The notes below the pieces were generated by a model. The model searched no databases. It saw only the letters and a list, made by a program, of their open reading frames with translations, and had not been told where the DNA came from. Positions 18,736 through 28,675 of a stretch of 64,000 nucleotides of DNA are shown here, one piece after another. Numbering within the stretch: the first letter of the stretch is position 1; every line of letters starts with the position of its first letter. The stretch lies in the NCBI GenBank assembly GCA_003233305.1, contig QILI01000064.1, positions 1 through 64,000 of the forward strand. The letters are read 5' to 3'. Position numbers and translations under genes: made by a program. This DNA comes from Mizugakiibacter sp. GTDB taxonomy: Bacteria; Pseudomonadota; Gammaproteobacteria; Xanthomonadales; Rhodanobacteraceae.

Positions 18736-18871
18736 TTATCAGACTGGGCAGTCTTGAGGGTGCGGGCCCAGGCTGGTTTTGAGTAAGGGGGCAGTTCTAG
18801 TCGCTGCCATCGGACGGGCAGAGTGCTATGCTTGATTTTCGCTTCACATTTCAAGCTAAGAGTATTGTTAT

Positions 18872-19450
18872 ATGTCTGCCTCCTCATCACACGGTGGCGC
18901 CCGGCCCGGAGCCGGGCGCAAACCAGCCCGTGAACCGACCCGGCAAGTCCGGGTTCCGCTAAGCCAGGTTCCCATCGTCCGGGCCTATATCGAGGCCAGT
19001 CGCCAGCCTGCGCTGGCACGTGATCCACAGCCGGTTAGCCTGATTCCTTCTACGGTCGCTCTGACTGTGTTTGCCAGCCGAGTCCCGGCAGGCTTTCCCA
19101 GTCCGGCCGATGATTATGTTGAAGATGTGATCGACCTGAACCGGCATCTGATTATTCAGGGGCATGAACCGGCCACCTTCATGGTGCGGGTAGAGGGTTG
19201 GTCGATGATCGGCGCAGGCATTCATGACGGCGATGAAATCATGGTTGATCGGGCCTTGACCCCCCGTCAGGGCGACATTGTTGTGGCCATCGTTAATGGT
19301 GATCTGACCGTCAAACGGCTTGGTAAAGTGGGCAATGAGCTGGCGCTACTGCCGGAGAATCCGCATTTTAAACCCAAAGTTTTCAAGGGCGAGGAAACAT
19401 TGGAAATCTGGGGGGTGGTGACCCGTTGCCTGCGGAAGTTACGCCGATGA
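18872..19450 (+). CDS. umuD: UmuD-like S24 peptidase (DNA polymerase V subunit) with extended N-terminus
   Basis: [48 protein letters not shown]; adjacent to umuC. Confidence 0.93.
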   Translation: MSASSSHGGARPGAGRKPAREPTRQVRVPLSQVPIVRAYIEASRQPALARDPQPVSLIPSTVALTVFASRVPAGFPSPADDYVEDVIDLNRHLIIQGHEPATFMVRVEGWSMIGAGIHDGDEIMVDRALTPRQGDIVVAIVNGDLTVKRLGKVGNELALLPENPHFKPKVFKGEETLEIWGVVTRCLRKLRR

Positions 19451-20754
19451 GCGGCACGCCTCCAGGGCGTATCGCGCTGGTCGATGTGAATAACTTCTAT
19501 TGCTCCTGCGAACGGGTTTTTCGCCCGGATCTGGAAAATGTACCGCTGGTGGTGTTATCGAACAATGACGGTTGCGTGGTCGCCAGGAGTGCCGAGGTCA
19601 AAACCCTGGGGGTGTCGGTAGGGACCCCATGGTTTCAATTGCGCGATTTGGCTAAAAAGCATGGCATCCTGGCCTTCAGCTCGAATTACACGTTCTATGG
19701 CGACATGTCCTCAAGAGTCATGCGTATCGTCGGCCAGTTCAGCCCGGACCAGGAGATCTATTCGATCGACGAGACTTTTCTCGATTTTGCTCGACAGCCG
19801 CACTTGGAATTAGTGGCCACCGGACGGGCTATCAGGGCCCGTATTCAGCAATGGACCGGATTGCCGGTATGCGTCGGTTTCGGCTATACCAAGACCCTGG
19901 CTAAACTCGCCAACCACGTGGCAAAAAAATATCCGGAATGGCAGGGCGTTTGTGATCTGGGCACATTACCGCCCCGGGATCGGGAGGCCCTGCTGGCCAT
20001 GATTGAGGTTCGTGAGGTCTGGGGGGTGGGGCGGCGCTTGGCAGCGCAGCTGATTGCCGCCGGGATACCCAGTGTTGCGGATTTGCAGGCTTGTGATCCC
20101 AAGTGGATCCGGGCCCGTTTTTCAGTCGTGCTCGAACGTACGGTCAGAGAGCTGCAGGGCCGGACTTGCCTCGACCTGGAAACCATGGGCCCGGCCAGGA
20201 AGGAGATTATTGCCTCCCGCAGTTTCGGCAGTCCCGTCTACCGACTCGACGAACTTGCTGAGGCCATACGGGAATATATGGCCCGCGCTGCGTGCAGGTT
20301 GCGTCAGCAGGGCAGTGTGGCTGCCAGCGTCGGAGTATGGATCGAGACCAACCGGTTTCGTAAGCAGGATTCACAATATTCCCCGTCGGCAACATTACCT
20401 CTGGTGGTGCCGACGGACGATACCCGGCTACTCACTCAGACCGCTCAAGCGGTGCTGCGGACAGTCTTCCGTTCCGGCTATCGTTATGTCAAGGCTGGCG
20501 TCATGCTGCTTGATTTGCGGGCGCGTAGGGATCTCCAGCAAGGTGACCTGTTTGGGATCGAGTCAGCGGTCATGACGGCACGGCGTGCGGCACTCACGGC
20601 AACCCTGGATCGGGTCAATGCCAAGTGGGGGCCGGGTACTCTGGGAATCGGCAGTGCGGGCTTGCAGCGTGACCGGCGCTGGATGATGGCCCGGGGCAAG
20701 CTGTCGCCGGCGTATACCACCAAGTGGTCGGAACTGCGCCGGGTAAGGGCGTAA
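19447..20754 (+). CDS. umuC: DNA polymerase V catalytic subunit UmuC (Y family)
   Basis: [69 protein letters not shown]. Confidence 0.96.
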   Translation: MSGTPPGRIALVDVNNFYCSCERVFRPDLENVPLVVLSNNDGCVVARSAEVKTLGVSVGTPWFQLRDLAKKHGILAFSSNYTFYGDMSSRVMRIVGQFSPDQEIYSIDETFLDFARQPHLELVATGRAIRARIQQWTGLPVCVGFGYTKTLAKLANHVAKKYPEWQGVCDLGTLPPRDREALLAMIEVREVWGVGRRLAAQLIAAGIPSVADLQACDPKWIRARFSVVLERTVRELQGRTCLDLETMGPARKEIIASRSFGSPVYRLDELAEAIREYMARAACRLRQQGSVAASVGVWIETNRFRKQDSQYSPSATLPLVVPTDDTRLLTQTAQAVLRTVFRSGYRYVKAGVMLLDLRARRDLQQGDLFGIESAVMTARRAALTATLDRVNAKWGPGTLGIGSAGLQRDRRWMMARGKLSPAYTTKWSELRRVRA

Positions 20755-20987
20755 ACCGGAGTTTGGTCTGATGTCAAAGACTCGAAAGCACCGTCACATA
20801 TCTTGGTGAGGTACGGTTTCCAACGGAGTTCCAGCCTACCCGGACTATTCCATTTACTGGCAAGCAAAGAAAAAGCGTGCCGGATAGGCAATGTCCAAGT
20901 GCAGACCGACATTAACATTTTTGTAAGTTGTGCAGTATCCCCGATTTCGCTAGTTTGACCGCTTACAGGACGTTGCTAGGGGAATAC

Positions 20988-21491
20988 GTGGATCGAAGTT
21001 GCGTGATACGTGGCCGGTACTTGCTAAGGTCCATGGTATTGGCTGGTGCGGTGACGATGATGTCGTGCACAGCGTCTGCGCCACCTGCCGTGGCGGTGCC
21101 GATTACTCCATTACCCGTCAGCGTCCACACGTCTTCACTGTCCCTGCGTGCCGACACTCGTGAATTGACGCCCCGCAGTGTCAATCTACTGGTGCGATTG
21201 TTCGCCACTGCTAACCTCACAAATATCAGTGTTACGGTCAATTCGAGAGATCCACGCCTGCATATTGCTCCACCGCGTTGTTTCTTCCGGGTGCTCTCAC
21301 TGCCTACGGTACGCCCCCCCCATCGTTCACGATTACCGTACCCGCTACCAGCGATACCGTTGTGCAGTGTTGTACTCAGGGCTCGTGATGGGGGCCAGTA
21401 CCCGCTTACCTTGCGGGTCCGTGATACGGCAGGCAGCGATTTGATCGTACCTATTCATACCTTTGTCTTGATCCAAGGAGGATCGTCATGA
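20988..21491 (+). CDS. hypothetical probable lipoprotein/surface protein, likely with compensating frameshifts
   Basis: Lipobox-like MVLAGAVTMMSC; overlaps the downstream BNR gene start; see frameshift finding. Confidence 0.5.
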   Translation: MDRSCVIRGRYLLRSMVLAGAVTMMSCTASAPPAVAVPITPLPVSVHTSSLSLRADTRELTPRSVNLLVRLFATANLTNISVTVNSRDPRLHIAPPRCFFRVLSLPTVRPPHRSRLPYPLPAIPLCSVVLRARDGGQYPLTLRVRDTAGSDLIVPIHTFVLIQGGSS

Positions 21492-24400
21492 ATCGAATTT
21501 CATTCTGGGCTGCCGTTGCTATCATGGGCCTGGCAGCAGCGGCAGCGATGGCAGCCACCCGTCCGCAACCCATTGCCAAGCATCAGCATGAGGCCGCCAG
21601 GTACCGACAGCGGATGCTGACGGGTCCCAATGGACAGTTTGACGGTCGCCAGTACCAGAATGCTCTGCGGGCTCGGACCCGGATGCTGGCCCAGCACGCC
21701 GCCGCGACGCGCTCCTGGCTATCGGCTGGAGCAACCCCTAGGGCAACGGCAGCATCAGTCATCAACTGGACCGAAATTGGCCCGGGCAACGTGGGTGGGC
21801 GCATCAATGCTATTTGGATCGATCCCAAGAATGCCCAGCACATGATTGTCGGCGCCGCCGGTGGGGGTCTTTGGCAAAGTAATGACGGCGGATCGAGTTG
21901 GACGGCCATTGCCGAATTCCCCGGGGCACTGGCGGTGGGTGCTATTGCGCAACTGCCCAATGGCACTCTACTGGTAGGTACAGGAGATCGTTTTGGTGAG
22001 GAACAACCGGGTGATGGCATGTTCATGTCCACCGATGGCGGTACCACCTGGACCCCCATTGCCAGCACGGCGCCGCGGTCCAATAGAGGGACTTGGAGCG
22101 TTATCGAGTCGATTGGCGTTTCATCCACTGGCATCGTACTGGCCGCGACGTGGGGAGGTGTCTACCGCAGTGCGGATGGAGGCAAGATCTGGTCTAAGGT
22201 TGCCCGCCCTAGTGGTGCCAAGGGTATCAGTCAGGATATTGCTTTTGATCCCAATAACTCGATGCTGGCGATCGCCGATACGGGTGACGGCTCGGTTATG
22301 TATTCGACCGATAGCGGAGTGACCTGGGTCATGGCATCCGGGTTACCAGGAACTAGTGGTGCGCGCACCTCGTTGGCGTTTGATCCGAGTGTCGCCGGCT
22401 CCGCGTATGCCCTCGTCGATAACAATGCTGGCAGCAGCCCTAGTGGAGAAGTTTTTCATTCCACCGATGGTGGCCAGACCTGGAGCCTACTTGCGGGGAC
22501 TGGGGCTTTCGTCAACCAGGTTTCCGGTAGCGCAGCCGGGGCCCTTTGTGACAACTCCTTTTCAGGTTCTCCTGAGTGTCAGGGCTGGTATGACAACGTG
22601 ATCGGGGTGTTTCCTCAAGCCACCGGCAAGCCGCCGGTGATTGTGGTCGGTGGCATCGATATCTTCAGTTCCACCGATGGGGGCAGTACCTGGACTGAAA
22701 CCGGATCTGCCTATGGCTCTGCCAATGCCATTCATGCCGATCAGCACAGCTTTGCGTTTGATGCGATGACCGGAACATTGTTTGCAGGCAATGATGGGGG
22801 GTTATTCAAAGCCCCAGTTTCCGGGGGGAAATGGACGACATTGAACAATGGCTTGGCCATTACCCAGTTTTACAGTGCCTCGGGACATGCCAGCGCGACG
22901 GCATCCAAAAATAAGGTCGCCGGAGTTCCTATTACGCCCATTCTTGCAGGGGCCCAGGACAATGGAATGCTACTGTATGAAGGCTACTCGGCAACGGCAG
23001 CTCCCCAGCCCAATAACTGGGTTGCTGCCTTTGGTGGGGATGGCGGGTTTGCACTTGTTGATCCTGCGGATGGAAATGATCTGTATGGCGAATATGTGTA
23101 CTTGCAACCCGAATATTCGGTGAGTGGCGGCCCATCCTTGAATTTCTTTACTTCGAGCCCTCCTGATAATGCATCGAGCTCCGCTAATTTTATTGCTCCA
23201 CTAGCTCTGGTTCCCAATGGGTCCCAGGCGGCCGCCCAGATGCTGGCGGGGGGGGCTTCCCTGTGGTTAGGTTCCAGTATCCAAAGTGGATCGCCCACCT
23301 GGTCTGCCATCAATGGTTCAACACTTCCCATTGGTAGTTCCAACAACTACATCAGCGCTATTGGTGTAGATCCGGCGAACAGCGGGGATGTCTGGGTCGG
23401 ATTCAACAACGGCCAAGTGTGGCACAGCAGCAAGGCACTCTCGAGTAGTGTGACATGGGCCCAGATGGGTGTTGGAACCCTCCCCTCCAACATGGCGGTT
23501 ACCAGTTTTTGGGTCGTTCCTGGAAGCCCGAATACTGTCTATGTAACGCTTGGTGATTTCGCTGGTATCTACAACCAGAGCACAACCTCGTCCAACAATG
23601 TCTTTGTCAGCCATGACGGTGGCCAGACCTGGAATGCCATAGGCACCGGTCTACCACCTGGCCCGGTGTATTCTTTGCTGACCAATCCGAGCTATCCACA
23701 GATCCTTTACGTCGGCACCCTGACCGGTATCTATACCAGTATCGATGGGGGTCAGAGCTGGTATGCCAGCAGTCAGGGGCCGGCCAATATCTCGGTCAAC
23801 CAGCTCAGCTGGTTCGATACCTCCAATCCGCAAGCACCGGTGTTGTTGGCGGCCACCTATGGGCGCGGCGCCTGGCTGGGTTCACCTGTCTATAACCCGA
23901 CGCCGGTTCTTACTGCCATCACCCCGACACAAGTTATGGTGGGTGCGGCGAGCACCACGATCACCCTAACCGGCACAGGCCTCAGCAACGGTAGTGCAGT
24001 GACCCTGGACAACGCTTCAATAAGCTCAACTTACCTGTCCTCAAGTCAATTACAAGTAACGGTTCCTGCGGTGACCTTAAGCACCATAGGCACCCATACC
24101 TTTGTTATCACCAATCCCATCCCGGGCGGTGGCACGTCTGCGGGGGCCAGCCTTGCAGTGGCCTATCCGGCGCCTACGGTAGCGTCACTCTCACCGGCTT
24201 CCGTGGTGATGGGGGCGGCTGGTTTTACCATCACTGTTACCGGTAGCGGGTTTCAGCCGGTATCAACCGTGCAGTGGAACGGCAAGGCACTGAGCACAAG
24301 CTATGTATCGGGAACCAGCCTGACCGCTACGGTGCCCGCAGCAGATCTCGTCGCCGGAGGCAATGCCACGGTCTCGATAGTCACGCCTTCTCCCGGCGGC

Positions 24401-24817
24401 GGCACCGCCACAGCAACCTTTGCGGTGGACTACCCGATGCCAACGCTGACGCGTATCTCGCCGACCTCGGTGCAGAACGGGTCTGCATCCCTGGTGATTA
24501 CCGCGACCGGTAGCGGTTTTGTAGCAACGTCAACCATCAATTGGAACGGTGTACCGTTAAGCACCACCCATGTTTCGACCACCCGGATGACCGCAGTGGT
24601 ACCTGCGGGTGATTTCACTGCTGCAAGTAGTGCGACGGTCACCGCGGTAACCCCGGCTCCTGGTGGCGGCACCACCCGGGCCGTTACGTTCTCGGTCACC
24701 GCTCCACCACCGCCCGGAGGTGGTGGCGGGGCACTTGGTGAAATCACCCTACTCTTACTGGCCGGGTTCAACCTCATCATGGCGCAAAGTAGAAGACGCC
24801 TGCGGATGAATGAATGA
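21488..24817 (+). CDS. secreted BNR/Asp-box (sialidase/sortilin-fold) protein with three C-terminal IPT/TIG domains and a C-terminal Gly-TM-Arg sorting-like tail
   Basis: Signal peptide; repeated S.DGG..W Asp boxes; three repeats PTPVLTAITPTQ.../PAPTVASLSPAS.../PMPTLTRISPTS...; tail PPPGGGGGALGEITLLLLAGFNLIMAQSRRRLR. Confidence 0.88.
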   Translation: MNRISFWAAVAIMGLAAAAAMAATRPQPIAKHQHEAARYRQRMLTGPNGQFDGRQYQNALRARTRMLAQHAAATRSWLSAGATPRATAASVINWTEIGPGNVGGRINAIWIDPKNAQHMIVGAAGGGLWQSNDGGSSWTAIAEFPGALAVGAIAQLPNGTLLVGTGDRFGEEQPGDGMFMSTDGGTTWTPIASTAPRSNRGTWSVIESIGVSSTGIVLAATWGGVYRSADGGKIWSKVARPSGAKGISQDIAFDPNNSMLAIADTGDGSVMYSTDSGVTWVMASGLPGTSGARTSLAFDPSVAGSAYALVDNNAGSSPSGEVFHSTDGGQTWSLLAGTGAFVNQVSGSAAGALCDNSFSGSPECQGWYDNVIGVFPQATGKPPVIVVGGIDIFSSTDGGSTWTETGSAYGSANAIHADQHSFAFDAMTGTLFAGNDGGLFKAPVSGGKWTTLNNGLAITQFYSASGHASATASKNKVAGVPITPILAGAQDNGMLLYEGYSATAAPQPNNWVAAFGGDGGFALVDPADGNDLYGEYVYLQPEYSVSGGPSLNFFTSSPPDNASSSANFIAPLALVPNGSQAAAQMLAGGASLWLGSSIQSGSPTWSAINGSTLPIGSSNNYISAIGVDPANSGDVWVGFNNGQVWHSSKALSSSVTWAQMGVGTLPSNMAVTSFWVVPGSPNTVYVTLGDFAGIYNQSTTSSNNVFVSHDGGQTWNAIGTGLPPGPVYSLLTNPSYPQILYVGTLTGIYTSIDGGQSWYASSQGPANISVNQLSWFDTSNPQAPVLLAATYGRGAWLGSPVYNPTPVLTAITPTQVMVGAASTTITLTGTGLSNGSAVTLDNASISSTYLSSSQLQVTVPAVTLSTIGTHTFVITNPIPGGGTSAGASLAVAYPAPTVASLSPASVVMGAAGFTITVTGSGFQPVSTVQWNGKALSTSYVSGTSLTATVPAADLVAGGNATVSIVTPSPGGGTATATFAVDYPMPTLTRISPTSVQNGSASLVITATGSGFVATSTINWNGVPLSTTHVSTTRMTAVVPAGDFTAASSATVTAVTPAPGGGTTRAVTFSVTAPPPPGGGGGALGEITLLLLAGFNLIMAQSRRRLRMNE

Positions 24818-24934
24818 GATTTGGTGAAGAAAGCAGCCGGGGGTGATCAAAGCGGTGGATAGCGCTCCCGGTTGCTGCAATTACCTTAGATCACAAATCC
24901 TGATTGCCGTGGCTGTGGGAAGAATGCCGCTGAG

Positions 24935-25663
24935 TTATCGTTTACCACTTTCTGCGGTTTTTTGAGGTCCTCTGGTAAATATCCCGGAATCGTTGAGTTT
25001 GAAATCGGTGTACTGGAAACGTCCGTCACGAAGTAACGATTCGCCACGTTGCAGTGATAGAGGTTTACGAAACAGCGGCCCGGCATAGCTGAGGGTGTGA
25101 AATTCCCCGTGTTCCCCACAGGGATCGACCGAAGCGGGCAGTTCGGCTAATAGTTTTTCGTTGAATTCACGGCCACTGAAGCTGGCCTCGAGTTGGGTGG
25201 TGTCAACACAGGCGAGCACCGCCCGATGACCTTGGCGGATCAGCTGCCGGGCGAGTGTGGCAGTATCCTCTCCCCAGATCGGATACACGCCTTTCCAGCC
25301 GGCAGCGGCCAGTTGCCGTTCACGATAGGCCCGCACATCGTCCAGAAAAAGATCGCCGAAGGCACAGTGCTGGAGACCGGGCCAGCGCTGCTCGGCATTT
25401 TCCAGGGCCACCGATTGGGCCTTTGCGTAGGCTTCGTTACTGCTTGGCCAGCCGATTTCTGCGGTAAGCAGCGGTAAGGCCAGGGACTCCGCCTGGGCTT
25501 CGAGAACCTGGCGACGGATACCATGCATCGACACCCGATCGAAATCACGGGTGACCGTGGTGAGCAGCGCGACCAGGTTCCAGGAAGGTTCAGCACGAAG
25601 GGCTTGAAGGGCCATCAGGCAATCTTTGCCCCCGCTCCAGGCAAGTAGGATGGGTGTAGACAT
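24935..25663 (-). CDS. Diphthine--ammonia ligase-like (Dph6/MJ0570) ATP-pyrophosphatase family protein
   Basis: ILLAWSGGKDCLMALQAL PP-loop, HGIRRQVLEAQAESLALPL, FGDLFLDDVRAYRE. Confidence 0.85.
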   Translation of the reverse strand: MSTPILLAWSGGKDCLMALQALRAEPSWNLVALLTTVTRDFDRVSMHGIRRQVLEAQAESLALPLLTAEIGWPSSNEAYAKAQSVALENAEQRWPGLQHCAFGDLFLDDVRAYRERQLAAAGWKGVYPIWGEDTATLARQLIRQGHRAVLACVDTTQLEASFSGREFNEKLLAELPASVDPCGEHGEFHTLSYAGPLFRKPLSLQRGESLLRDGRFQYTDFKLNDSGIFTRGPQKTAESGKR

Positions 25664-25829
25664 GGAGTCAGCATAAACCGGACAGGTTCGGCGTGGCCAC
25701 CCGTGACCCTGGTCTTTCTCGATTTCTTCAGAGCGTGAATCAATCGTTGATCAGAGCAGGCGTAAGGGCCTGCCCCGATTCTCCTGTTCACAATCCGACC
25801 GCTGTGGCTGAACCGAGCGTTTACGCGGT

Positions 25830-27662
25830 TCAGGCAACCCGGCGTGAGGCTCGTTTGCGATCGATTTCGGTCAGGTGCTTCTTGCGCAGGCGGATGGCCT
25901 TGGGCGTGACCTCAACCAGTTCGTCGTTCTCGATAAATTCCAGGGCCTGTTCGAGTGATAGGCGGATAGGCGGTACTAGAGATAAAGCATCGTCTTTGCC
26001 GGAAGCCCGAACATTGGTCAGCTGTTTACCCCGTAAGGCATTGACAGTGAGGTCATTGTCCTTGGCATGGACGCCAACCAGCTGGCCTTCGTAAATCTCA
26101 ACTCCGGCATCAATAAGCATGCGGCCCCGGTCTTGTAGATTGAACAGAGCGTAGGCGGGCGCCGTTCCAGTCCCGTTGGAAATCATGACGCCATTGGAAC
26201 GCTTAGCGATGGCCCCCCCTGACTTGGGGGCGTAATGATCGAAGACGTGAAACATTAGCCCGGTACCGGCGGTCAGAGTCCGAAACTCGGTCTGAAAACC
26301 GATCAGTCCACGGGCGGGAATCAGATATTCAAGACGGACCCGGCCTCGACCATCAGGCTCCATATTCTTGAGTTGGCCGCGACGCTTGCCCAGACGCTCC
26401 ATGACGCCACCCTGAAATTGATCTTCGAGGTCGACCACCAGCTGCTCGTAGGGCTCCTGGGCGACACCGTTAGTTTCATGGATGATGACTTCCGGGCGTG
26501 ATACGGCCAGCTCGTAGCCCTCCCGGCGCATTGACTCAATGAGTACCGACAGGTGCAGTTCCCCCCGCCCGGAAACCTTGAACTTGTCAGGATCTTCGGT
26601 GTCTTCAACCCGCAATGCAACGTTGTGCAGGATTTCGCGCATCAGTCGGTCGCGCAACTGGCGACTGGTGAGAAATTTGCCGCCACTGACTTCTTTCTTC
26701 CCGGCGAAGGGTGATTTGTTGACCTGAAAGGTCATGCTGATGGTGGGTTCGTCGATGGCTAATGCCGGAAGTGCCTCAGGTGTGGCCGGGTCGCAGAGGG
26801 TGTCCGAGATGCTCAGTCCCTCAATGCCAGAGATGGCAACGATGTCGCCGGCTTGTGCAGCGGTGATCTCACGACGTTCCAGGCCCATGAATCCCAGTAC
26901 CTGCAGCACCTTGCCGTTACGGCGGTGTTGTTCATGGTCAATCACGGTGACCGGCATGTTGGGATGAAGGCTTCCGCGCTGAATCCTGCCGATACCGATT
27001 AGACCGACGTAACTGTTGTAATCAAGCTGGCTGATACGCATCTGCAGGGGCCCATCCAGATCCACTCGGGGGGGCTCGACATACTGCATGATCGCTTCGA
27101 ACAAAGGCGTCATGTCACCCTCTCGTGCGTCTGGATTAAGGCTGGCGTAGCCATGCAAGGCCGAGGCATAGATGACCGGAAAGTCGAGCTGTTCTTCGCT
27201 GGCACCAAGACGGTCGAACAAATCAAAGGTGGCGTTGAGTACCCAGTCCGGCCGGGCGCCAGGCCGGTCAATCTTGTTGATCACCACGATGGGCTTGAAG
27301 CCCATTTCAAAGGCTTTTTTGGTGACAAAACGGGTCTGTGGCATGGGGCCATCTATGGCATCGACCAGTAGCAATACCGAATCGACCATCGACAGCACCC
27401 GTTCGACCTCACCACCGAAATCGGCATGTCCCGGAGTGTCGACGATATTGATACGGTTATCACGCCAGCGCAGGGCTGTGTTCTTGGCCAGAATGGTGAT
27501 GCCGCGTTCCTTTTCCTGGTCGTTCGAGTCCATCACGCGATCCGTTTTCCCGGTGCGTTCATGGAGCGTACCCGTCTGCCTGAGCAGTTGGTCGATGAGC
27601 GTGGTTTTACCGTGGTCGACATGCGCCACGATGGCGATGTTGCGAAGATTTTCGATAGACAT
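25830..27662 (-). CDS. typA: translational GTPase TypA/BipA
   Basis: [66 protein letters not shown]. Confidence 0.97.
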   Translation of the reverse strand: MSIENLRNIAIVAHVDHGKTTLIDQLLRQTGTLHERTGKTDRVMDSNDQEKERGITILAKNTALRWRDNRINIVDTPGHADFGGEVERVLSMVDSVLLLVDAIDGPMPQTRFVTKKAFEMGFKPIVVINKIDRPGARPDWVLNATFDLFDRLGASEEQLDFPVIYASALHGYASLNPDAREGDMTPLFEAIMQYVEPPRVDLDGPLQMRISQLDYNSYVGLIGIGRIQRGSLHPNMPVTVIDHEQHRRNGKVLQVLGFMGLERREITAAQAGDIVAISGIEGLSISDTLCDPATPEALPALAIDEPTISMTFQVNKSPFAGKKEVSGGKFLTSRQLRDRLMREILHNVALRVEDTEDPDKFKVSGRGELHLSVLIESMRREGYELAVSRPEVIIHETNGVAQEPYEQLVVDLEDQFQGGVMERLGKRRGQLKNMEPDGRGRVRLEYLIPARGLIGFQTEFRTLTAGTGLMFHVFDHYAPKSGGAIAKRSNGVMISNGTGTAPAYALFNLQDRGRMLIDAGVEIYEGQLVGVHAKDNDLTVNALRGKQLTNVRASGKDDALSLVPPIRLSLEQALEFIENDELVEVTPKAIRLRKKHLTEIDRKRASRRVA

Positions 27663-27791
27663 ACAAAATAGGCCCGGTGGGGTCCAGGGCGCCTGCGTCA
27701 GGGTAACCGTTAATTATACATGGAATGCAGAGTAGCTGACGACTATGAATGTATGCTGTTTGCGGACAGAATTTCCGCTTACACTCCAGCT

Positions 27792-27818
27792 TAGGGTGGA
27801 TGTGGTAGCCTCACCCTA
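27792..27818. promoter_or_regulatory. inverted repeat TAGGGTG-N13-CACCCTA upstream of SDR gene
   Basis: Read directly. Confidence 0.35.
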
Positions 27819-27842
27819 GTCCCATACTATGGCGTATTGTTT

Positions 27843-28607
27843 ATGCCTGAGCCCCTGTTTGATCTATCCGCTAAGACCGCCTTGGTAACGGGCGCAAGCC
27901 GTGGTATCGGTGCGGCGATTGCCCACCTGTTGGCGGCCCATGGCGCCCAGGTGGTGGTATCGAGCCGCAAGCTTGAAGCCTCGGAGCGTATCGCCAATGA
28001 GATCCGCGAAAAAGGCGGCCAGGCTTTGGCCCTGGCTGCCCACATGGGCCAGATCCAGGCTATCGAGGGACTGTTTGCAGAGCTTGATGATCGCCAATTT
28101 ACACCGGATATTCTGGTCAACAATGCCGCGACCAACCCATACTTCGGGCCAATGCTGGATATGGACCTTGAGGCTTACGAAAAAACCGTCGCGGTCAATC
28201 TTCGTGGCTACTTTTATGCGACCCAGCTGGCGGCTCGGAGAATGCGGGCGACGGATGGTGGTTGTATTGTCAATATCGCTTCGGTCAACGCTCGCCGTGC
28301 GGCGTCCGGTCAGGGGGTGTATTCGTTGACCAAGGCGGCGGTCGTCAATATGACTGAGGGTTGGGCGAAGGAGCTTGCCGCATACGGTATACGTGTCAAT
28401 GCGGTATTGCCGGGCCTTACCGAAACCCGCTTCGCCAGTGCTTTGACCAGCAACCCGAAAATCCTTAAACCCCTATTGCGAATGATCCCGCTGGGGCGAC
28501 CGGCTCAGCCACAGGAAATCGCCCCGTTAGTGCTGTTTCTGGCATCCCCGGCGGCCAGCTATGTGACCGGCGCAGCCTTCACGGCCGATGGAGGGTATCT
28601 GGCCTGA
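27843..28607 (+). CDS. SDR family NAD(P)-dependent oxidoreductase
   Basis: TALVTGASRGIGAAIA, NNAATNPY, YSLTKAAVVNMT, FTADGGYLA. Confidence 0.92.
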   Translation: MPEPLFDLSAKTALVTGASRGIGAAIAHLLAAHGAQVVVSSRKLEASERIANEIREKGGQALALAAHMGQIQAIEGLFAELDDRQFTPDILVNNAATNPYFGPMLDMDLEAYEKTVAVNLRGYFYATQLAARRMRATDGGCIVNIASVNARRAASGQGVYSLTKAAVVNMTEGWAKELAAYGIRVNAVLPGLTETRFASALTSNPKILKPLLRMIPLGRPAQPQEIAPLVLFLASPAASYVTGAAFTADGGYLA

Positions 28608-28675
28608 TCAGCGCTTGCTGAGAGGTTTCCCAAACCGCATGGGGTGGGGGGATTGGCCTGTACCTCAGGGCCGGC

